11,583 bases of DNA from Phenylobacterium sp. (GCA_028291285.1 JAQGIJ010000052.1:1-11583), one strand, 5' to 3'. Positions 4,811 to 11,386 are shown, counted from the stretch's first letter. Notes: a model not told the origin generated them from the sequence alone. Numbers and translations are program-made.

Positions 4811-4999
4811 ATGATCGAACAGCGACCTACAGAGGAACGACGCAGGTCGTCCGCCGCCATGGACGAAGCGCGTTTGCGGCAGCAGGCCATCGGGGTGCGC
4901 CTGCGTCAGATGTTTGACGAGGTGGTGAACGAACAGGTGCCGGAGGAATTCCTGGAGATCCTCCGCCGCGCCGACAGCCGTTCGTCGGGGAATGGCTGA
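4811..4999 (+). CDS. nepR: NepR, anti-sigma factor of EcfG
   Basis: NepR (62 aa) holds EcfG inactive in the cytoplasm and is pulled away by phosphorylated PhyR. The two-helix core is clear: AIGVRLRQMFDEVVNEQVPEEF (about 26-47) with the conserved G-x-x-L-R, a Val-Pro linker (VPEEF) and a second helix FLEILRRAD (47-55). The first 18 residues are polar and probably disordered, as usual. ATG 4811 is used because earlier in-frame starts lie in or before the promoter -10 at 4749-4752; the ribosome site (GGAG, 10-11 bases upstream) is only moderate. The stop TGA shares one base with the ATG of ecfG, so anti-sigma and sigma are translationally coupled, which helps keep them in balance. Confidence 0.94.
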   Translation: MIEQRPTEERRRSSAAMDEARLRQQAIGVRLRQMFDEVVNEQVPEEFLEILRRADSRSSGNG

Positions 5000-5610
5000 T
5001 GGCCGCCGACGCACTGCACGAAGACCGCGCGCCGCGCCCGAAGGCGGACGACGACGCCTTCAAGCGTGAGCTGGTCCAGCTGATCCCGCACCTGCGCGCC
5101 TTCGCCCGCACCCTGTGCGGCGACCCGGCGGCGGCCGACGACCTGGCGCAGGACGCCATGATGAAGGCGTGGGACGCCCGCGCCAGCTTCCAAATGGGCA
5201 CCAACATGAAGGCCTGGACCTTCATGATCCTGCGCAACCAGTTCTACTCGGAGAAGCGCCGATCCTGGCGCCAGAGCCAGCTCGACCAGGAAGCGGCCGA
5301 GCGGACCCTGGTGGCGGTCGACGACCCGGAGGCGCCGGTCGCGCTGGACGAGCTGCGGCAGGGCCTGGCCATGCTGCCGCCCGAGCAGCGCGAAGCCTTG
5401 ATCCTGGTGGGCGCCGGCGGGTTCGCCTACGAAGAGGCGGCCGAGATCTGCGGCTGTGCGGTGGGCACGGTGAAAAGCCGGGTCAGCCGCGCGCGCCGCG
5501 CGCTGCACGCCATCCTCGACGAAGGCAACTACGAACGCGACGGCGCCGCCGCCGGCGACGCCATGCGGTCTATCCTCGCAGACGCCGAGCGGCTAAGCAC
5601 CGTCCGTTGA
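4999..5610 (+). CDS. ecfG: EcfG (SigT), ECF sigma factor of the general stress response
   Basis: This 203-aa ECF sigma factor directs RNA polymerase to GGAAC-N16/17-CGTT promoters. Region 2 (about 21-87) contains LIPHLRAFARTLCGD, DLAQDAMMKAWDAR (-10 recognition and core contact) and WTFMILRNQFYSEKRR. Region 4 (about 113-172) contains LAMLPPEQREALILVG and the helix-turn-helix AAEICGCAVGTVKSRVSRARRAL, which reads the -35. The length is near the family norm with a slightly long C-terminal tail (173-203). It is coupled to nepR through TGATG and is transcribed from an EcfG promoter, giving positive feedback. phyK follows after 19 bases. The same sigma factor is sigT in Caulobacter. Confidence 0.96.
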   Translation: MAADALHEDRAPRPKADDDAFKRELVQLIPHLRAFARTLCGDPAAADDLAQDAMMKAWDARASFQMGTNMKAWTFMILRNQFYSEKRRSWRQSQLDQEAAERTLVAVDDPEAPVALDELRQGLAMLPPEQREALILVGAGGFAYEEAAEICGCAVGTVKSRVSRARRALHAILDEGNYERDGAAAGDAMRSILADAERLSTVR

Positions 5611-5629
5611 GGACGGACAACAGCGCGCG

Positions 5630-7351
5630 ATGAAGGCCAGGCCCTGGGGTTCGTTGAGCACCATCCGGGTGCGGCTCACCGCCGCCCTGGCGCTCGCCCT
5701 CCTGCCTGTGCTGCTGCTGGGCGTGCTGCAGTCGGCCATCGCCTTCCATCGCGAGAACGTCAGCCTGAAGGAGAACCTGGGCGCCGCGGCCCAGCGCACC
5801 GCCGCCGCGGCGCGGGCCCGGCTCGAAGGCGCCGAGATCTTGCTGCAGACCCTGGCCCCGGGCTCGATCGGCTTCCAGTGCGCCCAGCGCCTCGAGCAGG
5901 TCACCCGGCGCATTCCGGGCTATGCGAACCTGATCCGGTTCGACCGGCAGGGCCGGGTCGTCTGCGCCGCCGCCGGGGTGCCCGCCGATCCGCAGCGCGC
6001 CGCCAGGCCGTGGTTCCAGCGGCTGGCGGCCGGCGAGTCCGTCGAGGTCACCCGGGAGACGGGCCAGGCCTACGCCGGCGAGCCCTCGGTGCTGGCGGCG
6101 ATCCGCGCCACGGACCCGGGCGGCGGCTTCGACGGCGCCTTCGCCGCGGTGATCCCGCTCTCCAGCCTGCAGCCGTCGGTGAAGGACCCGGCGCTGCCCA
6201 GCCATTCGGAGGTGGCGCTCGCCGACGCGGGCGGCCACTTCATCAACGCCACCTCCACCGAGGCCTTCCGCTTCATCCCCCGCGACTGGCGCCAGCGCGT
6301 GGCGCGCGACGGCGCGACGGTCTGGTACGCCACCGACGCGCGCGGCGAGCGGCGGGTCTATTCGGCGGCCCCGGCGGTCGGCGGTGACGTCTTCGTGCTG
6401 CTCTCGGCGCGCTCGCCCGGGCTGCTCTCCTGGGCCAGGCTCAACCCGCTCACCGGGATCATCTTCCCGCTGTTGACCTTTACGCTGGCGCTCGGCGCGG
6501 TCTTTGTGGTCACCGAGCGGGTCGTGGTGCGCTGGATCGCCTATCTGCAGCGGATCGCCGCCCTCTACGCCAAGGGCCGGCTCAGCGTACGGCCGATCCA
6601 GGCCGAGCAGATGCCGCCGGAGATCCGCGACCTGGCCGCCACCCTCGAGCAGATGGCCGAGGGCATCGTCGGGCGCGACGCCTCGCTGCGCGATTCCCTG
6701 GCGCAGAAGGACGCGCTGATGCGCGAGATCCACCACCGGGTGAAGAACAACCTGCAGGTCATCTCGTCCCTGCTGAACATGCAGCAGCGGGCGCTCTCCG
6801 ATCCCGCGGCGCGCGCGGCCATGTCCGACACCCGCCAGCGGATCACCGCGCTGGCGCTGATCTATCGTGCCCTCTACCAGGGGCCGGACCTGAAGCGCGT
6901 GGACCTGCGTCCCTTCCTGGAGGAGCTGACCGCTCAGCTGGTGGCCTCCGAGATGCTGCACGGGCCCGGCGTGCGCACCGACCTCTCCGTCGACGCCCTG
7001 GTGATCGACCCGGACCGGCTGGCGCCGCTCGCCCTGTTCGCGGTGGAGGCGATCACCAACGCCCAGAAGCACGCCTTCGCCCAGCGGGGCGGCGTCCTGA
7101 CGGTGAACTTCCGCGTGCACGGCGATCAGGCGGAGCTGGAGATCAGCGACGACGGCAAGTGCGCCGAGGATGCTCTGGTGGCCTCCGGCGTCGGGCGCAC
7201 CCTGATGACCGCCTTCGCCCGGCAGCTGCGCGGCCGCGCGGAACTGGTGCGCAATCCCTCGGGGGGTGTGACCGCAAGGTTACTCTTCCCGACTCCTGCG
7301 CTCGATCCGGTCGTTTCCCCGTCCGCAGCCGGGAACCAAGCTGCAGCATAG
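5630..7351 (+). CDS. phyK: PhyK-like sensor histidine kinase (HisKA_2 type)
   Basis: A 573-aa inner-membrane kinase that phosphorylates PhyR. TM1 is at about 15-38, a periplasmic sensor domain at about 40-270 (PAS/CACHE-like, with two Cys, C84 and C112), and TM2 at about 275-298. A HAMP-like linker follows, then the dimerisation helix with EIHHRVKNNLQ, whose His369 next to Arg is the expected phosphoacceptor. The ATPase domain has Glu473/Asn477 in VEAITNAQKHAF and a G-box around DDGK and SGVGRTLM. HisKA_2 kinases phosphorylate PhyR-type partners, and phyK lies downstream of sigT in Caulobacter, so the assignment is strong. ATG 5630 has a weak GAGGAC site 15 bases away and is 19 bases behind ecfG. 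Its last codons overlap the -35 of the next gene's promoter. Confidence 0.92.
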   Translation: MKARPWGSLSTIRVRLTAALALALLPVLLLGVLQSAIAFHRENVSLKENLGAAAQRTAAAARARLEGAEILLQTLAPGSIGFQCAQRLEQVTRRIPGYANLIRFDRQGRVVCAAAGVPADPQRAARPWFQRLAAGESVEVTRETGQAYAGEPSVLAAIRATDPGGGFDGAFAAVIPLSSLQPSVKDPALPSHSEVALADAGGHFINATSTEAFRFIPRDWRQRVARDGATVWYATDARGERRVYSAAPAVGGDVFVLLSARSPGLLSWARLNPLTGIIFPLLTFTLALGAVFVVTERVVVRWIAYLQRIAALYAKGRLSVRPIQAEQMPPEIRDLAATLEQMAEGIVGRDASLRDSLAQKDALMREIHHRVKNNLQVISSLLNMQQRALSDPAARAAMSDTRQRITALALIYRALYQGPDLKRVDLRPFLEELTAQLVASEMLHGPGVRTDLSVDALVIDPDRLAPLALFAVEAITNAQKHAFAQRGGVLTVNFRVHGDQAELEISDDGKCAEDALVASGVGRTLMTAFARQLRGRAELVRNPSGGVTARLLFPTPALDPVVSPSAAGNQAAA

Positions 7352-7357
7352 TTCGTT
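7332..7357 (+). promoter_or_regulatory. EcfG-type promoter of the entericidin-like gene
   Basis: GGAAC (7332-7336), a 17-base spacer and CGTT (7354-7357) match the EcfG consensus exactly. The -35 and most of the spacer lie inside the last codons of phyK. The predicted start near 7364 leaves a leader of about 38 bases. Confidence 0.82.
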
Positions 7358-7401
7358 TGGCGACCGCGAGTTTCGCAAGCAAAAACCCTCGGGAGACACC
7401 T

Positions 7402-7539
7402 ATGCGCAAAGTTGTTCTGTTGGCCGTCGTGGCCGCCAGCATGGCCGTGGCCGCCTGCAACACCATGGCCGGCGCCGGCAAGGACGTGTCCGCAGCCGGC
7501 GGCGCCGTGACCAGCACGGCTAACGACGCCAAGCACTAG
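7402..7539 (+). CDS. Entericidin A/B-like small lipoprotein
   Basis: A 45-aa lipoprotein. Residues 1-18 are a lipoprotein signal peptide with lipobox V-A-A-C19; the mature peptide is CNTMAGAGKDVSAAGGAVTS followed by TANDAKH, the typical entericidin pattern CNTxxGxGKDV. In enterobacteria, EcnA and EcnB are a stress- and stationary-phase-linked antidote/toxin pair; in alphaproteobacteria single copies are common in general stress regulons and their function is unclear. No second copy is seen here. ATG 7402 follows GGGAG at good spacing. An exact EcfG promoter at 7332 drives it, separate from the nepR-ecfG-phyK transcript. Asn at +2 is compatible with outer-membrane sorting. Confidence 0.9.
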   Translation: MRKVVLLAVVAASMAVAACNTMAGAGKDVSAAGGAVTSTANDAKH

Positions 7540-7566
7540 GACGTCCGACACCCAACCTGATGCGCG

Positions 7567-7605
7567 GCCCCGTCGTCGCCCCCGAGTGGGCCTGAGCGGC
7601 GGGGC
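7567..7605. terminator. Possible hairpin between converging genes
   Basis: Nine pairs (7567-7575 with 7597-7605, one G-T) enclose a loop with a smaller inner stem. No T-run follows on either strand, so it may be a weak or Rho-assisted stop between the entericidin-like gene and cheR. Confidence 0.3.
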
Positions 7606-7623
7606 TGTCGGCACGCGCGGCGG

Positions 7624-8442
7624 CTAGGCCGCCGCGCGGACCTCCTGCTCGCGGACGAAGACGCCGTCGAGCGCGGCGTGAGCCGCGAAGCCTGCCGAAG
7701 CCGGCGCCTCCTCCCCGCAGCCCAGCACCAGCACGCCGTCGGCCGCGACGACGCCGGCCAGCCGTTCGATTACGCGGGCCCGCGCCGCAGGCGTCAGCGC
7801 GCCCAGCACATAGCGGCACAGCACCACGTCGAAGGCGCCCAGGGCCGAGAGGTCGTCCAGCAGGTTGACGCGCCGCCAGCGCACCGCCTGGCGCAGCGGC
7901 TTGGCGAGCTGGAAGTGCTCGCCGCGAGTCTCGAAATGCCGCACCAGCCGGCGCGCCGCCAGCCCGCGCTGCACCTCGAAGTTCGAATAGAGGCCCGCCT
8001 GGGCCCGCTCGAGCCGCCGCTCCGAAAGGTCCGAGGCGAAGAGCTCGACCTTGCCGGTGGGCGCCGGCGCCTCGGCCTGCAGCATGGCCAGCGAATAGAT
8101 CTCCTGGCCCGTAGCGCAGCCGGCGCTCCAGATCCTGACCACGCCGTCGGAGCGGCGCCGGGCCAGCTCCGGCGCCACGTCGCGCCAGAGCCGCTCGAGC
8201 ACCGCACGGTCGCGGAAGAAGCCGGTCTCGCCCGGCGCCATGGCCTCGGCGACGGCGTCCGCCAGCCGGTCCTCGGCCCGCGGACGCAGGGTCCCGACGA
8301 GGTCGGCGACGCAGGCGAAGCCCTCGCGCCGGGCGAGCGGCGCCAGCCGGCTCTCGATCAGATAGGGCTTGTCGGGATCGACCCTGAGACCGGCGCGCCC
8401 CGCGCAGAGCTCGGCGATCAGGGCGCAGTCCTGCGGCGTCAC
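7624..8442 (-). CDS. CheR-family protein-glutamate methyltransferase
   Basis: A 272-aa CheR-like enzyme, which would methylate glutamates of chemoreceptors with S-adenosylmethionine. The N-terminal helical domain (about 1-75, starting TPQDCALIAEL) is followed by GETGFFRD (about 92-99), the SAM-binding IWSAGCATGQEIYSLAM (about 122-138, for the usual AGCSTGEEPYSLAM) and DVVLCRYVLGALT (about 205-217). There Tyr replaces the Asn of the usual CRNVLIYF. GTG 8442 overlaps the stop of the CheY-like gene as GTGA, so the two are coupled. No CheA, CheW, CheB or receptor genes are in the window, so the partner is unknown. The same chpT-cheY-cheR order occurs, as I recall, beside the GSR locus of Caulobacter. 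Confidence 0.88.
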   Translation of the reverse strand: MTPQDCALIAELCAGRAGLRVDPDKPYLIESRLAPLARREGFACVADLVGTLRPRAEDRLADAVAEAMAPGETGFFRDRAVLERLWRDVAPELARRRSDGVVRIWSAGCATGQEIYSLAMLQAEAPAPTGKVELFASDLSERRLERAQAGLYSNFEVQRGLAARRLVRHFETRGEHFQLAKPLRQAVRWRRVNLLDDLSALGAFDVVLCRYVLGALTPAARARVIERLAGVVAADGVLVLGCGEEAPASAGFAAHAALDGVFVREQEVRAAA

Positions 8443-8804
8443 GCGACCCCCGCGAGCGCAAGCTTTTCGGCGAGGATCTCGCCGTCGAAGGGCTTGAGGA
8501 TGTATTCGGCCGCCCCGGCGTCGAGCGCCTGCCGGATCCGGTCCAGGTCGCGTTCCGCCGAGCAGAAGATCACCTTGGGCGCCCGGCCGCCCGGCTCCAG
8601 CCGCAGCCGGCGCAGGAAGTCGAGCCCGCTCATGATCGGCATGGCGGCTTCCAGCAGCACCACGTCGGGCATCATCGCCCGGCACCAGGCGAGCGCCTCC
8701 ATGCCGTCCGCAGCCTCCGCGACCGCGAACCCGAAATGCTCCAGCAGGCGGCGCGCGACCTTGCGCACCACCCGGCTGTCGTCGACCACCAGGCAGGTCT
8801 TCAC
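8439..8804 (-). CDS. CheY-like single-domain response regulator with Glu at phosphosite
   Basis: A 121-aa stand-alone receiver domain. Acidic pocket residues Asp8 and Asp9 (VVDDSR), switch Ser82 (FCSAE) and Lys104 (LKPF) are present, but the phosphoacceptor position in VVLLEAAMP is Glu52 (codon GAA) instead of Asp. The family normally reads LLDWxMP. Glu can mimic phospho-Asp in some receivers, so this protein may be locked in an active-like state or signal without phosphorylation. The start is GTG 8804 with GGAGG six bases upstream. It is coupled to cheR by a four-base overlap and lies 85 bases downstream of chpT, so chpT-cheY-cheR probably form one transcript. The output (binding motor, methyltransferase or ChpT) cannot be told. 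Confidence 0.88.
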   Translation of the reverse strand: MKTCLVVDDSRVVRKVARRLLEHFGFAVAEAADGMEALAWCRAMMPDVVLLEAAMPIMSGLDFLRRLRLEPGGRAPKVIFCSAERDLDRIRQALDAGAAEYILKPFDGEILAEKLALAGVA

Positions 8805-8889
8805 CCAACGCCTCCCCGTCCCATCCCCTTGTCGCGCGTCATGATTAACGAGGGGTAGTCGGCGTCACGGAAAAACGGCTCGCGCCGCG

Positions 8890-9564
8890 CTAGTTCGGCA
8901 CCGTCGCGGCGAAGACCACGCGCTCCTCCGCCACGTCGGCGAAGACCCGGCCGCCCGCGTCGGTGAGGAACAGGTGGACGTAGTAGGCCTGGACCCAGTG
9001 GCCGTGCAGGCCTTCGCCCTGCGGCTCGCCGAGCAGGCCGCGCAGCACCTCCGGGCGGAGCCGGGCGCGCGGGCCGCCGGCCTCGCAGGCGATGGCCAGG
9101 GAGGCGCCTTCCTGCACAGCGCGCACCCGCGCGATGCCGCCGGTGGGGAGCGCCGCCCCGGCCATCTGCGCCAGGTTGAGCAGGGCGCGCGCGGCGGGCT
9201 TGTTCACGCCTGGCGGCTCCACCAGCCACTCCAGGTCGGCGCGCATGTGGCCGAAGACGCCGCGGGCCAGCTTTTCCAGCTCGCGCACGTCGAAGGTCTC
9301 GGCGGAGGCCGAGGCGCCGAACGCCACCCGGCTGAATGACAAGAGGTCGGCGAGCTTGCGCGCCGAGGTCGCGATCAGCCCCATCGCCTCCTCCCGCATG
9401 TCCTGGGCGGAGGGATCCTCCAGGAGGTCCAGGCCGGAGACGATGGCGCTCGCCGGGCTGATGAAGTCGTGGCACATCCGGGCGGCCAGATAGGCGGCCA
9501 GTTCGGCCGGGCGGACGGCAGGCAGCCCCTCGGACGCGCCTGTAAAGACCGGTTCTTCGCTCAT
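8890..9564 (-). CDS. chpT: ChpT, histidine phosphotransferase of the CckA-CtrA relay
   Basis: A 224-aa histidine phosphotransferase. ChpT passes phosphate from the CckA receiver to CtrA and CpdR, which control the alphaproteobacterial cell cycle. It folds like a kinase DHp and ATPase pair but does not bind ATP. Seen are the DHp helix AAYLAARMCHDFISPASAIVS with His32 (MCHDF, the family phosphosite), a second helix (about 58-80: GLIATSARKLADLLSFSRVAFG) and a degenerate C-terminal ATPase-like domain (about 95-224) without N- and G-boxes, ending HWVQAYYVHLFLTDAGG. Length and motifs match the family. ATG 9564 has an AAGG ribosome site. Divergent cysQ starts 54 bases away. Its place beside the GSR locus agrees with Caulobacter. 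Confidence 0.94.
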   Translation of the reverse strand: MSEEPVFTGASEGLPAVRPAELAAYLAARMCHDFISPASAIVSGLDLLEDPSAQDMREEAMGLIATSARKLADLLSFSRVAFGASASAETFDVRELEKLARGVFGHMRADLEWLVEPPGVNKPAARALLNLAQMAGAALPTGGIARVRAVQEGASLAIACEAGGPRARLRPEVLRGLLGEPQGEGLHGHWVQAYYVHLFLTDAGGRVFADVAEERVVFAATVPN

Positions 9565-9618
9565 AGCGGGCGACCTTGGGGTGATTTGAGCCTTTGGAAA
9601 ACGCTCGCGAGGCGCCAA

Positions 9619-10434
9619 ATGGCGCACCGCCGCACGGCACCGCCGATAACACCCGAGGACCTGTTGAGCCAGACGAAGAACGACCTGGGCGAGACGCTGG
9701 CCGAGATCTGCGAGACCGCGGCCCGGCTGATCCTGCCGCTGTGGCGCTCCGGGCTCGAGGTGATCCGCAAGGCGGACGAGAGCCCGGTGACGGAGGCCGA
9801 CCGGCGCGGCGAGCAGCTGATCCTGGAGAAGCTCGCCGAGCGCTTTCCCGACGTGCCGGTGATCTCGGAGGAGGACGCCAGCGAGTTCGGCACGCCCGAT
9901 GCGATCGGCCCGCGCTTCTTCCTGGTCGACCCGCTGGACGGCACCAAGGCCTTCGTCCGCGGCGACCCCAACTTCACCGTCAACATCGGCCTGGTGGAGC
10001 ACGGCCGTCCCGTGGCGGGCGCGGTGACCGCGCCGGCCACCGGCGAAAGCTGGTTCACCGCGCCGGGCGGGGCGATGAAGCGGCGCGACGGCGCGGCGGC
10101 CGAGCGGGTCCACGTACGGCCCTGGCCGAAGGGCGAGGCGCTGGCCCTGATCAGCCTGACCATGAAGGACGAGGCCGCGGCCGAGCTCGCCCGCCAGTAC
10201 GGCTTCGACCGGCGCGATGGCATGGATTCCTCGATCAAGTTCTGCCGCATCGCCGAGGGCGCCGCCGACATCTATCCCCGCCATGGGACGACCATGGAGT
10301 GGGACATCGCCGCGGCGCATGCCGTGCTGGAGGCGGCCGGCGGCAGCGTCACGGCCCCGGACGGGCAGCCCTTCGTCTACGGCAAGGCGAGCGAGGGATT
10401 CCGCAACGGCTGGTTCGTCGCCCGCGGCGGCTGA
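9619..10434 (+). CDS. cysQ: CysQ-type 3'(2'),5'-bisphosphate nucleotidase (inositol monophosphatase family)
   Basis: A 271-aa metal-dependent phosphatase. CysQ removes the 3'-phosphate from PAP or PAPS, by-products of sulfate assimilation. Catalytic metal ligands are visible: Glu85 in ISEED (82-86), Asp104, Asp107 and the GT of DPLDGTKAF (104-112), and Asp229 in TMEWDIAAAHAVLEAAGG. The pattern TMEWD with DPLDGTK points to CysQ rather than inositol or histidinol phosphatase, which share the fold. ATG 9619 follows GAGG six bases upstream and gives a family-like N-terminus, although the frame stays open further upstream. It diverges from chpT and converges with a small membrane gene only two bases after its stop. 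No sulfur genes are nearby. Confidence 0.88.
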   Translation: MAHRRTAPPITPEDLLSQTKNDLGETLAEICETAARLILPLWRSGLEVIRKADESPVTEADRRGEQLILEKLAERFPDVPVISEEDASEFGTPDAIGPRFFLVDPLDGTKAFVRGDPNFTVNIGLVEHGRPVAGAVTAPATGESWFTAPGGAMKRRDGAAAERVHVRPWPKGEALALISLTMKDEAAAELARQYGFDRRDGMDSSIKFCRIAEGAADIYPRHGTTMEWDIAAAHAVLEAAGGSVTAPDGQPFVYGKASEGFRNGWFVARGG

Positions 10435-10436
10435 GC

Positions 10437-10628
10437 TCAGATGTGCTTCGGCAGGTTCCAGTCGTCGGACGCCGGCGCCGAGGCGACCGGCACATAGCGC
10501 GCGTCTACGCGCGCCGCCGCATGGGATCCCTCGCCCAGCACCGCATAGCTCATGAAGCCCACCAGGAAGGCGACGAGCGCCAGCCAGGCGAAGGGCTTCA
10601 GGTGGTGGAGCGCGCGGTGTCGCGGCAT
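10437..10628 (-). CDS. Small single-pass membrane protein, unknown function
   Basis: A 63-aa protein: a short basic N-terminus rich in His and Arg (MPRHRALHHLKPF), one hydrophobic helix (about 13-32: AWLALVAFLVGFMSYAVLG) and a polar tail (33-63) ending DDWNLPKHI. ATG 10628 is preceded by AAGGAG at seven bases, a good ribosome site. Its stop lies two bases from that of cysQ (convergent). It follows the 190-aa membrane protein gene on the same strand after 80 bases and may be read with it. The layout resembles the small membrane proteins on the left side of the window. A GGAAC at 10652-10648 has no matching CGTT and is too near the start to serve as a promoter. Family not recognised. Confidence 0.72.
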   Translation of the reverse strand: MPRHRALHHLKPFAWLALVAFLVGFMSYAVLGEGSHAAARVDARYVPVASAPASDDWNLPKHI

Positions 10629-10708
10629 GGCGGGGCTCCTTCGGCCAGTTCCCGGTTCAGAGAACACGCGGCGAAGGCCCGGGTTGCCAGGGTGAAGCTC
10701 GGCGCAGC

Positions 10709-11281
10709 CTAAAGGTCCGAACCGGCCTGGAGGCGCTCGCGATAGTCGGAATCCATCCGCTCCGCGGCCTGCACGGCGTTGGCGTCGGGCGGCCGGACCG
10801 GCTCGGGCGAATCCTCCGGGTTGAGGTCCTCGAAGCCCGCGGCAGTCGACGCGTCGTCGCCCTCGGCGGCCTGTCCGTGCGGCGCCCGCGGCTGGCGCGA
10901 GAAATAGGTGCCGACCTGCCTGGCCGGCCGCTTCTTCAGCTGGCGGCTCAGCGCGAAGCCCAACGCCACGCCGATCCCGACCGCCACGGTCAGCGCCAGG
11001 CCCGAGCCGCCGGCCACGGCCAGGGTCTTGCGCCGGGCGCGGGCATCGGCCTGCGGGTCCTCCCCGCGCAGCGCGTCCGCCAGGCTCTCGAGCGTCACGG
11101 CCGCGGAGCTGCGGCGGCGCGCCACCTCCTCGCGGGCGCGGGCCTTGGCCTGGCCCGTCAGGTCGAGCGCCTTCTTGCGCATCTGGGTGACGGCCGCGCT
11201 CGTGGCGACGGCCTTGGTCGCCGCCTTGACGGCGTCTGCGGCCTGGGATCGGCGAGCCTCGAGGGCGTCCGTCTTGCTCAT
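10709..11281 (-). CDS. Membrane protein with Ala/Lys-rich helical N-terminus, unknown function
   Basis: A 190-aa protein. Residues 1-90 are rich in Ala, Lys, Arg and Glu and look helical (EARRSQAADAVKAATKAV, RKKALDLTGQAKARAREEVARR), possibly coiled-coil or membrane-surface bound. One hydrophobic segment (about 88-112: TLAVAGGSGLALTVAVGIGVALGFAL) is followed by a basic stop-transfer patch SRQLKKR. The tail (115-190) is acidic, Pro- and Asp-rich. It recalls stress-linked proteins with amphipathic repeats that precede one membrane helix (DUF3618-like architecture), but I cannot assign a family. ATG 11281 has GGAG six bases upstream; the in-frame GTG 11293 is less likely. A one-mismatch EcfG promoter lies about 80 bases upstream. 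Confidence 0.75.
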   Translation of the reverse strand: MSKTDALEARRSQAADAVKAATKAVATSAAVTQMRKKALDLTGQAKARAREEVARRRSSAAVTLESLADALRGEDPQADARARRKTLAVAGGSGLALTVAVGIGVALGFALSRQLKKRPARQVGTYFSRQPRAPHGQAAEGDDASTAAGFEDLNPEDSPEPVRPPDANAVQAAERMDSDYRERLQAGSDL

Positions 11282-11361
11282 GGGTCTCTCCACCGTGGGT
11301 CTGGCGATCGGCCGGGCGCGCGCTCGCGCTCAACCGGCCACTGCGCACGCTCGGGGTTGTA

Positions 11362-11386
11362 AGCGGGCGGGGCCGCAGGAGGTTCC
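11362..11386 (-). promoter_or_regulatory. Possible degenerate EcfG-type promoter (CGCT at -10)
   Basis: GGAAC (11386-11382), a 16-base spacer and CGCT (11365-11362) differ from the consensus by one base in the -10. Orientation and distance (leader of about 75 bases) suit the 190-aa membrane protein gene, but a single mismatch in four bases of a GC-rich sequence is weak evidence. Confidence 0.35.

Noticed and set aside
4832..4836. Further GGAAC words inside coding regions (for example in nepR, phyR and the lipid kinase)
   Set aside because: None has CGTT at 16 or 17 bases, so they are treated as chance.
5570..7120. A 516-codon open frame on the minus strand opposite phyK
   Set aside because: It is antisense to a kinase with clear H-, N- and G-boxes, its translation is low-complexity Arg/Gly/Ala/His text without motifs, and such frames are expected in very GC-rich DNA.
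7624..8808. A CheY-CheR fusion suggested by one continuous frame
   Set aside because: The upstream part of that frame is out of register with the CheY-like gene. The true receiver is read in a different frame and overlaps cheR by GTGA.
8801..9652. Minus-strand frame overlapping chpT
   Set aside because: It is an alternative frame of chpT with repetitive Arg/Gly/Pro text; chpT carries the family motifs.
10648..10652. GGAAC on the minus strand just before the 63-aa gene
   Set aside because: No CGTT lies 16-17 bases downstream and the start codon is only about 20 bases away.
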